64,000 bases of DNA from JAAFHB01 sp963677935 (GTDB lineage: Bacteria > Bacteroidota > Bacteroidia > Bacteroidales > Prolixibacteraceae): the NCBI GenBank assembly GCA_963677935.2, contig CAXXEH010000003.1:496001-560000 (forward strand). The letters are read 5' to 3'. Shown piece after piece: positions 17,397-25,297 of the stretch; position 1 is the stretch's first letter; the number at the start of each line of letters is the position of its first letter. The translations under genes were made by a program, and so were the position numbers. Under the pieces are notes generated by a model. The model had not been told where the DNA came from and did not search any database. It saw only the letters and a list, made by a program, of their open reading frames with translations.

Positions 17397-17885
17397 TTAA
17401 TGTTGCGTTTTCTTAATTAATATAATTCCTCCGGCATAATCATTTGCTGTCTTTCTATAAATGTCAAATTTTAAAGTGTCCTTTAAATTCCCTGATGTTG
17501 ATTCTCTGTTAAATCCAATAGTATAGAGTAAATTGAAACTGTCAATTCTATATTCATCCATTTTATCTTTAGTTTTACTATTGATTCTGATTTGAACTTT
17601 TGATTCATCTTCATACAGGTTTGGTAGGTAGATCATTTGATTCATTTTCCAATAATGCTGTTTTTCACAATAAGCTTCTGAAATTTTGAATGGAATACTG
17701 TCATTATTTTTATATTTAATTTCATACTCCCATAAAAACACTTTCATTTTCTTTGAATGTCTTATATCAATTGATACTCCTTTACTAGAAATAGACATCG
17801 GAAGTCCAACAGGAGGTAAAATATATATTATCAGTGTAATAACAATGACAGCAAATATTACAACTACAAAAAGTACTTTTTTCAT
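17397..17885 (-). CDS. Unknown membrane-anchored protein
   Basis: A 162-residue protein with an N-terminal transmembrane segment or uncleaved signal (VLFVVVIFAVIVITLIIYIL). The rest looks like a small beta-rich domain with KFDIYRK near the end. No family recognised. Its cassette is bounded on the right by GCCTACAAC at 17946 and on the left the IS91-type end runs into ATTGTAGGC at about 17336, the complement of that core apart from one base. Confidence 0.5.
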   Translation of the reverse strand: MKKVLFVVVIFAVIVITLIIYILPPVGLPMSISSKGVSIDIRHSKKMKVFLWEYEIKYKNNDSIPFKISEAYCEKQHYWKMNQMIYLPNLYEDESKVQIRINSKTKDKMDEYRIDSFNLLYTIGFNRESTSGNLKDTLKFDIYRKTANDYAGGIILIKKTQH

Positions 17886-17945
17886 TTAATCATTTTCACT
17901 AAATTTATCCATTTCCAATCAGCTGGTTCGAAGCATCATACACTT

Positions 17946-18079
17946 GCCTACAACGTTCCGCAGCTACCCGCAGGCGGGGATTTTTACATTAAACTTTTTA
18001 CGGTTCAATATTTTCCTTTTTCTTCTTTCTTATCCAGCGAGCACCGAAACCCCGCTTGCGGGTAGTTGCTGTTGGCGTG
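17946..18079 (-). repeat. attC-like site
   Basis: 134 bp. Left arm GCCTACAACGTTCCGCAGCT, right arm TTGCGGGTAGTTGCTGTTGG. Inner pairing is GCAGCTACCCGCA with TGCGGGTAGTTGC, and the next pairing GGCGGGG/CCCCGC. The right core GTTGGCGTG pairs with CAGGCCAAC at 18889 across the next gene in 8 of 9 positions. Confidence 0.72.
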
Positions 18080-18090
18080 TTGTTGTTTAT

Positions 18091-18864
18091 TCATTTTTTG
18101 TCAATCCACCATTTTTCATTTTCTCCTTTTTTCGCCCCTTCGATATTCATCCTATCTGGACTTGCGCCATTTGCAATCATATAACCTATCCAACCGTTAG
18201 AAACATATTTGTCTAAAGTACTAAATTCTCCAGCACCACAATCTAAATATATACTATCAGGAATTCGATAATCTCCCCAATTGCATTTTTTATAATCATT
18301 TGATTTGTAGCTATTCCAAGTGCCTTCGAACTGGTTATTTTTAAATTCATCCGATATAAAACTCAATGAATTATATTTAATCTTACCATTCTTATCTACG
18401 AAGAAATCTGTACTAAATTTACCCTTTAAGACCCCTGTGTCTTTTTGACCTGAATCTTCAAAGAATTCATAAGTACCTTTTACATATCCCTGTTTTATCA
18501 ACGGATATTCATTGTCATAAAATGTCTTTGATTCATTTAATTTTAACAATCCTTGAAATGAACAAATATTTGTTTTTACTCGAGTCTTGCCGTAAACAAA
18601 GTATTCCAATTTATTGTTTGGATTTTGAATCACGGAGGAGAAATGAATATAAAATCTCTGATAGTTTTCACCTATGTAACCAAGTGGTTCCATTCTTTCA
18701 ATCCAAGAAGTATCACCTTCGAATTCGGTACGGAATTTCTTTAAAGTCCACAAATCAGAAATGTCATTTTTTATTATATCAGTCAAGTAATCTGTTGTCT
18801 TAGCCTCTTGTCCGTAAAGAGATCCAGCCAAAATTATTCCAACAATAAAAACTAAATGTTTCAT
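18091..18864 (-). CDS. Unknown secreted protein
   Basis: A 257-residue protein with a signal peptide (MKHLVFIVGIILAGSLYGQ). It has many aromatic and acidic residues, a repeated GKxx pattern (GVLKGKFSTDFFVDKNGKIK) and a C-terminal DCGAGEFSTLDKY segment. I recognise no family. Its cassette is bounded by GTTGGCGTG (18071) and CAGGCCAAC (18889), so it has the same single-gene architecture as the right array. Confidence 0.55.
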   Translation of the reverse strand: MKHLVFIVGIILAGSLYGQEAKTTDYLTDIIKNDISDLWTLKKFRTEFEGDTSWIERMEPLGYIGENYQRFYIHFSSVIQNPNNKLEYFVYGKTRVKTNICSFQGLLKLNESKTFYDNEYPLIKQGYVKGTYEFFEDSGQKDTGVLKGKFSTDFFVDKNGKIKYNSLSFISDEFKNNQFEGTWNSYKSNDYKKCNWGDYRIPDSIYLDCGAGEFSTLDKYVSNGWIGYMIANGASPDRMNIEGAKKGENEKWWIDKK

Positions 18865-18888
18865 GGTTTGTAGTGTCTTTATAAAATG

Positions 18889-19633
18889 CAGGCCAACTAG
18901 TAAATAGCTGCAAGTTTATCGTACTTTTCCGGGCCCGATAATTTTCAATCTGTTGAAATTATTCATTTTAGACCTATTATTTCGTTTTTATAGGCGAACA
19001 ATTGTAACCTCCATTTTTATAAACGTCGTCCGGAAAAAGCTTGCGGTAATCCTGGAAATAAAACAGAACGCTGATTGAACCTGATCGGCGGATCAAAAAC
19101 GGGTTTACAATCCGCTTTTCACGTGTTATTCCGCGTTCCATTTATTTTCATCGAAATAACTAAACTTTTCACTCCCCCAAATTTATCAATATAAATTCAC
19201 TTTATTTTAAATAAATGAAATTAATTAGCTGTTTTTTAACATGTTTTGGGCCATGGCTATAAACTGCATCAATCTTATGTACTATTTGGCAGATGTACTG
19301 TTTTTGGCAACAGGTGTGGCTGATTTGCCAATAAGTGTAACATAAAAAGTAAAGATGGGATCACAGGCATACCCCTCGTTGAAAACTGGGATCTCGTTTG
19401 CAACGAGGGGTTAGTTGTAATGAGTTTGTAACTCTTTTATATTCATATACCAACAGTTAGTTGTCCTGAAGTTTAAGTAAGTTATATTCATACCAACTTC
19501 AAAAATATATTTGCTGAAATATCGTTAAAAACGATAAACCGTTACCCCCTCGTTGCAAACGAGGGAGGTGGGATTGCAGAAAAAATCTTAATTAATTTTC
19601 CGGTATTCATTTTTTTAATTTTAAACATTTATT
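18889..19633. other. Gene-free segment with a possible attC remnant and palindromes
   Basis: It starts with CAGGCCAAC and TAGCTGCAAG, which could be the left arm of a decayed attC-like site. Further right are CCCCTCGTT ... CTCGTTTGCAACGAGGGG (about 19362-19410) and a perfect palindrome CCCTCGTTGCAAACGAGGG (19547-19565); these two share a sequence and may form mirrored hairpins. No ORF or RNA gene is supported. Confidence 0.45.
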
Positions 19634-20539
19634 TTATTCTGTTTTTTCGAATCCAAGTTTTGTAAGATCTCCCAGACGAATATATCCGTCCACATCATTG
19701 ATGGTTACATAGATCCAAAAATTGGGTGGGGTTTGCGTGCAATACTGAAACTTAATAAGATTTTTCTCATTTATATTAATAGTTTTTTTCATAGAGGATA
19801 AACTTGGTTTGGAATACAGGGAATTACGAAGTTTTGAAAGTGTTGTCTTATCATATTCCCGGGTTTCAAGCTGAACATTATCGATTAATATTGGCTGCTT
19901 ATCAATTTTTTCAGCCGGATAATTTTTGGTGTTTTTTAATCCGTTAAAGTCTATTTTATAATAATCCAATATTGAAACAGTACTAATTTCTGTTTCATGC
20001 TGAACAACCATATAGGGAATCAGGATTTCTTTATCACTTGGGCAATTGGATTCGTTACCCTCCGTATTCATCAGAAGTTTGGACCTGACCCACTTAATTT
20101 TAGGGTTCGTACCATCACACACGGAAATAAATCCTGTGAACGGAACAAATTCTCCGGATTTATTATATCCCCAAAGCTGAATAGAATTCGTGCAATTTCC
20201 ATAACCTGAATTTTCGTTAGAATTGTAAGCAATTAAGGTTCCCACACCACAACAGCTCAAAGTATCGACAGAAATGGAAACATCATTTGATGGTTCATTC
20301 GTAATTGTATCTGTGAATAAAACCTTGCCCTTACTGTTGAATATGGTAACTAATGAATCAGAATAGGAATAAGAACCGGAATGTTTAACACTCAAAACAT
20401 TGCCATGAACAAACTCATGGTTCGAAATAAAATAATCGCCGAACTTCATCACCTTAATGGAATCATTTGAAGTATCACTTTTGCTGTACAAATTAAATTG
20501 AAGCAGCGTAAAAAACGCAAAACCTAATAGAATTTTCAT
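19634..20539 (-). CDS. Unknown secreted protein with a C-terminal SH3-like segment
   Basis: A 301-residue protein with a signal peptide (MKILLGFAFFTLLQFNLYSK). The middle has cysteines in LSCCGVGTL, NCTNSI, VCDG and NCPS. The C-terminus (FWIYVTINDVDGYIRLGDL) has the pattern of a small SH3-like/GW domain: 'WxYVxI..VDGYI'. Function unknown. It lies outside the clear cassette array; GC is slightly higher than the cassettes. Confidence 0.55.
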   Translation of the reverse strand: MKILLGFAFFTLLQFNLYSKSDTSNDSIKVMKFGDYFISNHEFVHGNVLSVKHSGSYSYSDSLVTIFNSKGKVLFTDTITNEPSNDVSISVDTLSCCGVGTLIAYNSNENSGYGNCTNSIQLWGYNKSGEFVPFTGFISVCDGTNPKIKWVRSKLLMNTEGNESNCPSDKEILIPYMVVQHETEISTVSILDYYKIDFNGLKNTKNYPAEKIDKQPILIDNVQLETREYDKTTLSKLRNSLYSKPSLSSMKKTININEKNLIKFQYCTQTPPNFWIYVTINDVDGYIRLGDLTKLGFEKTE

Positions 20540-20601
20540 GTTTTATCAATATTAATTTAGCCCCCTATTTTCACATTTATTGTCTCTTTACACGAATCCT
20601 A

Positions 20602-21348
20602 TTATTCTAAATTCCGTTTTGAAAAAATATCGTCGCTTATCTCTTCATTTATTTTCACTGTTTTTATTACAAAATTCGTTGTTGTGCCAGTTAAATTATC
20701 TTTTACGCTCCAGGTACCTGCTGTATAGACATTATTATTACTTGAATAACCGGAAAAAGTAATTGTTCTGTTATTTTTACCATCGCCATTATAACAATTT
20801 ATTAGTGTAGGTACTTTCTGTGTTATATCAACAACCATAGTTATTTTGCTATAAACCCCATCTGCATTTGTTTTAGGTGCAAGTGTAAGTATTGCATTTT
20901 TTTTATCCTGACTTGCAATAGTAGCAGTATAAAATTGATTTAAAGTTGAAATTAATATCCAATCGGTTTCAGATGTTGCCATATCTAAAAACCCAGGCCC
21001 CTTTGTATTAGAGGCTATTCTGCGCACTTTACCAAATGCAGGAAGATAAACGTAAATTTGCGAGGTGCTTAAAATAAGTACTTTAGCCCCTTTCGCATCG
21101 CCAGGATTTGTAAATTCATAAAAGATTTTCTCGCCTTTCCTTTTGAAGTCAATCGCAAATGTTTCTGCTTCTTTGTTGGCTTTTTTGTTGGTAATTAAAT
21201 AGGTTATTTTCAAAGTTTTTGCTTTGTTTGCGATAGCAACAACATCATTTAATATAGATGTTGCATCCTGTGCATTTGTTGTTAACCTTGTTGCAAACAA
21301 AAATACTGTAATTGCAAAAATAATTTTTACTAACTTTTGTGTTTTCAT
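20602..21348 (-). CDS. Outer-membrane lipoprotein-sorting-like protein (LolA fold)
   Basis: A 248-residue periplasmic protein with a signal peptide ending near TNAQD. The body resembles the LolA-like 'outer membrane lipoprotein-sorting protein' family (PF17131): a repeated strand pattern with FAIDFKRKGEKIFYEF, VLILSTSQIYVYLPAFGKVR, RRIASNTKGPGFLDMATSET and a later ITMVVDI.QKVPTLI strand. Members are thought to bind lipoproteins or lipids in the periplasm, often next to RND transporters; none is here. Single gene, minus strand. Confidence 0.68.
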   Translation of the reverse strand: MKTQKLVKIIFAITVFLFATRLTTNAQDATSILNDVVAIANKAKTLKITYLITNKKANKEAETFAIDFKRKGEKIFYEFTNPGDAKGAKVLILSTSQIYVYLPAFGKVRRIASNTKGPGFLDMATSETDWILISTLNQFYTATIASQDKKNAILTLAPKTNADGVYSKITMVVDITQKVPTLINCYNGDGKNNRTITFSGYSSNNNVYTAGTWSVKDNLTGTTTNFVIKTVKINEEISDDIFSKRNLE

Positions 21349-22046
21349 CCTTTTTAATTGAATGTTTATAATTTTAATCTTTGTTGTCCGGTAAAATAAA
21401 AAGTTTATCCGCTACGCGGAAAAGTGAATTTTGTTTGTGTTGATCTACAATACTTTATCCGCAAAGCGGAAAATTCTCCGTAGGAGATTTAGTATTGTAG
21501 TAAAATCAAGCCCCAAACGCGTTTTACCTCGTAGAGGATAAACTAAATAAGCGTTTCAGACAGATGGACAAATTTTTACTGCGCTTGTGCAGATTTGCAA
21601 TCCGCACATTCAGGCTTTGGATTTGCAATCCATTTTATTTCAGGCAATTTCAATCTTTACTAATCCTTTGTTAATGATCTAAAAATTTAGTGAATGGAAT
21701 TGCAATTGAAAATCAGCGAAACGAAATTCCTCATCAGAAAGACGCGGATTGCAAATCCGCATCAGCTCGGTGTAGAACTCCAGTAGATCTAATTAGTAAA
21801 ACCACCATCAATTTACAATAAATGGAACGAACCATCCTTATCACATCTCGTTTCCTATCTTGCACAAGTGTGTATTTATACTTGCACGAAAAATCTTTTG
21901 TAAAACCAAAAATATGCAATATGAATTTATAAACGTCTTTGTATATTGGTAAACGTGTGATAGCGATATAAAAAACCTGTTTTTTCAAAAAAAAAATCGA
22001 AAGGGGCGATGCCCCTGTACCCCTTAATAGTTAAATAGATAAATAG
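21349..22046. other. Intergenic segment with small hairpins
   Basis: Besides the dispersed repeat at 21575, it has short palindromic motifs: TATCCGCTACGCGGAAA (about 21405), TTATCCGCAAAGCGGAAAA (about 21453), TTCTCCGTAGGAGA (about 21473), and GGGGCGATGCCCC (about 22004). I see no gene; short open frames here overlap the repeat. Confidence 0.4.
21575..21770. repeat. Dispersed repeat copy 1 (~195 bp)
   Basis: Starts CTGCGCTTGTGCAGATTTGC and ends ACGCGGATTGCAAATCCGC, so its ends are related to TTGCAATCCGC/GCGGATTGCAA. Shared blocks with copies 2 and 3 include GGATTTGCAATCCATTTTAT, TTTACTAATCCTTTGTTAAT and GAATGGAATTGCAATTGAAA. Non-coding and MITE-like in size, but I see no duplication of target bases. 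Confidence 0.65.
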
Positions 22047-22490
22047 TTAAAATGCCCGAACCGCACGAACTAAGAATTTGTTCCTCTTACCGATGCTGCC
22101 CTGTTTACTAGTGCCGAAGGACTGGATCACCGCGTAGCTGTTGGAGGTCTCGGTAGAACTCCAGTAGTATAAGTCCGTACGATAAAAGCCATAACCAAGT
22201 CCTCTTAGAAAAATAAATAATTTGTTCAATTCATCTATTGAGGGCAAATACCAATCAGTAAAAGCTTTACCAGCTTCGCTGTGTTTGCCTGTTTTAGCTA
22301 TTACTTTAGCTTGATCCCAATCACATTGACCTTGGTCAATTGTTTCAACAATTAAACCAGTTAAACCATTGGCAGATACATAAAACACTAATCCGCCGCC
22401 AAACTTTTCACCGATAGTGTGTTTTGTTTGTGCTTGCGATACTAATACCAAGCCGAAAAGCACAAAGGCTGTTAAAAAGAGTTTTTTCAT
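22047..22490 (-). CDS. DUF1566 (Lcl C-terminal-like) secreted protein
   Basis: A 147-residue protein: signal peptide (KLFLTAFVLFGLVLVSQAQ), then GGGLVFYVSANGLTGLIV, DWYLPSIDELNKLF, YYWSSTETSNS and the terminal FLVRAVRAF. These four blocks in this order are the DUF1566/Lcl domain, seen in surface and fimbrial-type proteins of Bacteroidota and Gammaproteobacteria. Function unproven, likely a cell-surface or secreted module. It is short for the family, holding just one domain. Confidence 0.82.
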   Translation of the reverse strand: MKKLFLTAFVLFGLVLVSQAQTKHTIGEKFGGGLVFYVSANGLTGLIVETIDQGQCDWDQAKVIAKTGKHSEAGKAFTDWYLPSIDELNKLFIFLRGLGYGFYRTDLYYWSSTETSNSYAVIQSFGTSKQGSIGKRNKFLVRAVRAF

Positions 22491-22708
22491 TTTTGTAAAA
22501 TTTAAATTGAGAATTAATATGAGAATTAGAATGTTTAATAAACTTAAATAAATTGAAATGAAATGGTGTAAAAAGGAAAAAAATGGCGTCAGGAACTATT
22601 TAACAAAAAATGATTCCTGACACCTCTAATTCTGTGACACCATTAATTCTGACTTTGTCACTGTAATTTTGTTGCTACAGTTTATCAGGGCTTTTTTAGT
22701 ACAGTTTG

Positions 22709-22984
22709 TCATGGTTTTGTTAGTACAGTTTCACCTGTTTTTGTTAATACAGCTTGACCTGGTTTAGTAGTTGTTGATGTAACCGGAGCTGTCGGAGCCG
22801 ATTGTGCTGTTGTTGTACTTGCATCTTTCTTAACAATTGTTGGACCTACATCTTTTTTAACAGTTGTTGGACCTGCATCTTTTTTTACAGTTGTTGGACC
22901 TGGGTCTTTCTGAGCTGAAACTTGAGTAGTAGCTACGAAACTAAAGAAGGCAACCATTAATAAAAATAAATTTACTTTTTTAAT
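22709..22984 (-). CDS. Small secreted Lys/Thr/Pro-rich repeat protein, probable ATT start
   Basis: From the ATG at 22957 the product starts inside a hydrophobic core (MVAFFSFVATTQVSAQ), which lacks the basic start of a signal peptide. Reading nine codons further upstream gives IKKVNLFLL from an ATT at 22984, a perfect signal n-region apart from its first residue. There is no in-frame ATG upstream. So either ATT is the start (rare) or the ATG was mutated. The mature part has three units of the form DPGPTTVKK and ends in TKTGETVLTKP. Function unknown; low complexity. Confidence 0.5.
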   Translation of the reverse strand: MKKVNLFLLMVAFFSFVATTQVSAQKDPGPTTVKKDAGPTTVKKDVGPTIVKKDASTTTAQSAPTAPVTSTTTKPGQAVLTKTGETVLTKP

Positions 22985-23162
22985 ATTTACTAATTAAAAA
23001 TTAATGAAACAAATATATGCAAAAAAATACCAGAAAACATTTAATCTAATAAAAAAAAACTCAATGATTTCAGTACTTTGCATCTGATAATTAATGGAAT
23101 AAATGGTGTCAGGAACCATTTTATCACTGGAACCGTTAATTATTAATGATTCCTGACACAAT

Positions 23163-23371
23163 TTTTTCACTGCGCTTGTGCGGATTGTAAATCCGCACAA
23201 ATCCGCACATTCAGGCATTGGATTTGCAATCCAATTTATTTCAGGCAATTTTAATATTTACTAATCCTTTGTTAATGATCTAATAATTTAATGAATGGAA
23301 TTGCAATTGAAAAATAGCGAAGTTAAATTCCTCATCAGAAAGACGCGGATTGCAAATCCTCATCAGCTTGG
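23163..23371. repeat. Dispersed repeat copy 2 (~205 bp)
   Basis: Same order of blocks as copy 1: TGCGCTTGTGCGGATTGTAA, GGATTTGCAATCCAATTTAT, TTTACTAATCCTTTGTTAAT, and an end of ACGCGGATTGCAAATCCTCA. It has an extra CCGCACAAATCCGCAC near its start. Left of it, TTCCTGACAC-type stretches (22607, 23146) recur too. Confidence 0.65.
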
Positions 23372-23389
23372 TACACAACCAGGTCCAAT

Positions 23390-23878
23390 TTAAAAATCAT
23401 TTCGTATTTTTATTCCGCCAGCTACCAATGCTTTCCTTAGGTCTTTAACTTTAACTGATACGTTTATTCCTATTTTGTATTCTTTACCAATCTTAATTCG
23501 ATCTTCTGCTCTAGTTTCTCCATCACCCGACACGGAAACGTATTTTCCGTAGTCTCCATCAACTGCAAAAAACTTATCAAAGAAAGCTTTCTTAGTATCT
23601 TCCTCAGAGATTTCTGCCCAAGCCTTCATTCCAGATACGCCTTTAAAAATAATTCCATGAACTGCATTTCTTTTCGCAAGTTCCACCGAAATCTTTGGTT
23701 CCTTGCTATAGGTCCAAACTTTAACTGAGGCAATTCCCTTGATTTCCGTCCCTACATTTTCAATTTCATACCTAAGTGGTTCTGGTTGTCTCTTTGACTT
23801 TGTCTGCGCATTTACGCCGATTGTGATGGTCAACATCAATACAAAAATCAGGCTGCTTAATCTTACTGTTCTTTTCAT
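23390..23878 (-). CDS. Unknown secreted protein of a Bacteroidota family
   Basis: A 162-residue protein with a signal peptide (LSSLIFVLMLTITIGVNAQ). The mature part has SVKVWTYSKEPKISVELAKR, NAVHGIIFKGV and GKYVSVSGDGETRAEDRIKI, then KEYKIGINVSVKVKDLRKAL. The 'VWSYSK...A.K.AVHG' block and the acid-rich FFDxFF segment are familiar from Bacteroidota proteins of unknown role (recalled; possibly LPP20-like). No enzyme motif. Lies between dispersed repeats 2 and 3. Confidence 0.55.
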   Translation of the reverse strand: MKRTVRLSSLIFVLMLTITIGVNAQTKSKRQPEPLRYEIENVGTEIKGIASVKVWTYSKEPKISVELAKRNAVHGIIFKGVSGMKAWAEISEEDTKKAFFDKFFAVDGDYGKYVSVSGDGETRAEDRIKIGKEYKIGINVSVKVKDLRKALVAGGIKIRNDF

Positions 23879-24095
23879 TTTACTTCAACTTAAAAATTGT
23901 TCATATATATTCTTTGTCAAGGAAGCATTGAACCCCGGCTGGCAAGTATTTTGCCATATGTACCCTGGATTAGGAGGGGACTTTGGTTGTATGCTCATAG
24001 AAGAATGTAAAAGTATTAATTTTATGTTAGAAAAAGGATGATAAAAAATATATTGGAAAAATAATGTGAGATTGGAGCTATCGGCAAAACTACAG

Positions 24096-24262
24096 ACTCC
24101 GCTTGTGCGTATTTGCAATCTGCGCAATCAAGCCTTGGATTTGCAATCCATTTTATTTCAGGCAATTTCAATATTTACCAATCCTTTGTTAATAAGGCAA
24201 TACTTTAGTGAATGGAATTGCAATTGAAAATCAGCGAAGCTAAATTCCGCTTATGAAAGAGT
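24096..24262. repeat. Dispersed repeat copy 3, truncated at an IS91 junction
   Basis: Matches copies 1 and 2 from CCGCTTGTGCG through GGATTTGCAATCCATTTTAT to GAATGGAATTGCAATTGAAA, but its terminal part (GCGGATTGCAAATCCGC) is missing. The sequence instead enters the transposase fragment at about 24255-24265. Confidence 0.6.
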
Positions 24263-25297
24263 TTTATTGATGGGGCAAAACCTCTCGCTGCACCCGCATA
24301 TTCATTGCCTTGTGCCAGCTGCAGGATATGCCCTTGATGGACAATGGAAGGATATTGGCCAATCGGGCAATTATCTTTATCCGGTACACCAGTTGAGCGG
24401 TGCCTTTAAAGCAAAGTTCCTCGACAGCCTCAAGTGCGCTTTGCGCAAGGAAAACGAACTGACCCTATTCTACAATGAGGTACAAAATGCCTATAAAACC
24501 AAATGGGTGGTACACTGCGAACCATCGATGGCCAGTGCCGATCATGTGGTCAAATATCTGGGGCAATACACGCACCGGGTCGCCATTACCAATGATCGCA
24601 TCCTGAACATTGCCGATGGGAAAGTAACCTTCGTTGCCAAAGATTACCGCGACGGGGCCATTAAAAAACCCGTTACCTTGGATGGTGTTGAGTTCCTTCG
24701 ACGGTTTACCATGCACATCCTGCCTAAACGGTTTGTCAAGATAAGGCGGTTCGGTATTTATAACCATACCGTAAAGCGAAACCTTGAGTTACAGTTTGTA
24801 CCCGAAGAAAAGCCCGATATTGAGACTATTATTAAGCAACAAAAGCCACCCGAAACCAATGTTGAGCGGTTCGAAAGGCTGACAGGGGTAAACCCTTGCC
24901 TTTGTCCGGTGTGCAAAACCGGAAAGATGCTCGTTATAAAGGAACTGCCCCGAATAAGGTCACCGGCATGGTTTCTTCTAACAACAAACTTACAAAAGTA
25001 TTAACCAGTAACTCCAATGGGCATTAAAGGTGCCCCTGGGAGAACTATGCCCCAACGTCAACAAAAATGGATAAAAACAGGTTGTCAACCAATATTTTGA
25101 TCGGGTTTTAAACCCGAAAAAGCACAAAAACCTGCAATACGTCAAAGAACGTCCTTCTCTTTTATCTCAACAAAAATCAATAAAACGGTCGCAAAGTACA
25201 TAGCTCCGATCCCGGCGGGTGTAGTTCAATCCGCCAACTGGCGGACTGGGTCTTGCAGACCGCTCAGAGTCCTTATTTATTATACGCCGTTTTTATT
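24255..25297 (+). mobile_element. Truncated IS91-type insertion element
   Basis: Left end lost at the junction with dispersed repeat 3; right end intact, with the GATCCCGGCGGGTGTAGTTC, TCCGCCAACTGGCGGA hairpin and GCAGACCGCTCAGAGTCC tail. The shared terminal sequence seems to continue to about 25297 (ATTATACGCCGTTTTTATTT), overlapping the 3' end of the ATPase gene on the other strand. Confidence 0.75.
24267..25004 (+). pseudogene. IS91-family transposase, N-terminally truncated
   Basis: A 245-residue reading frame carrying the C-terminal half of a Y2/HUH transposase (PF04986). The HUH motif is LHPHIHCLVPAAG; the catalytic tyrosine region is VVKYLGQYTHRVAITNDRI; then VTFVAKDYRDG, LRRFTMHILPKRFVKIRRFG and a final CPVCKTGKM knuckle. 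IS91 transposases act as rolling-circle single-strand nucleases. The zinc-finger N-terminal part (about 150 residues) is missing, so the ATG used here is internal and the gene is not expected to work. Confidence 0.82.
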
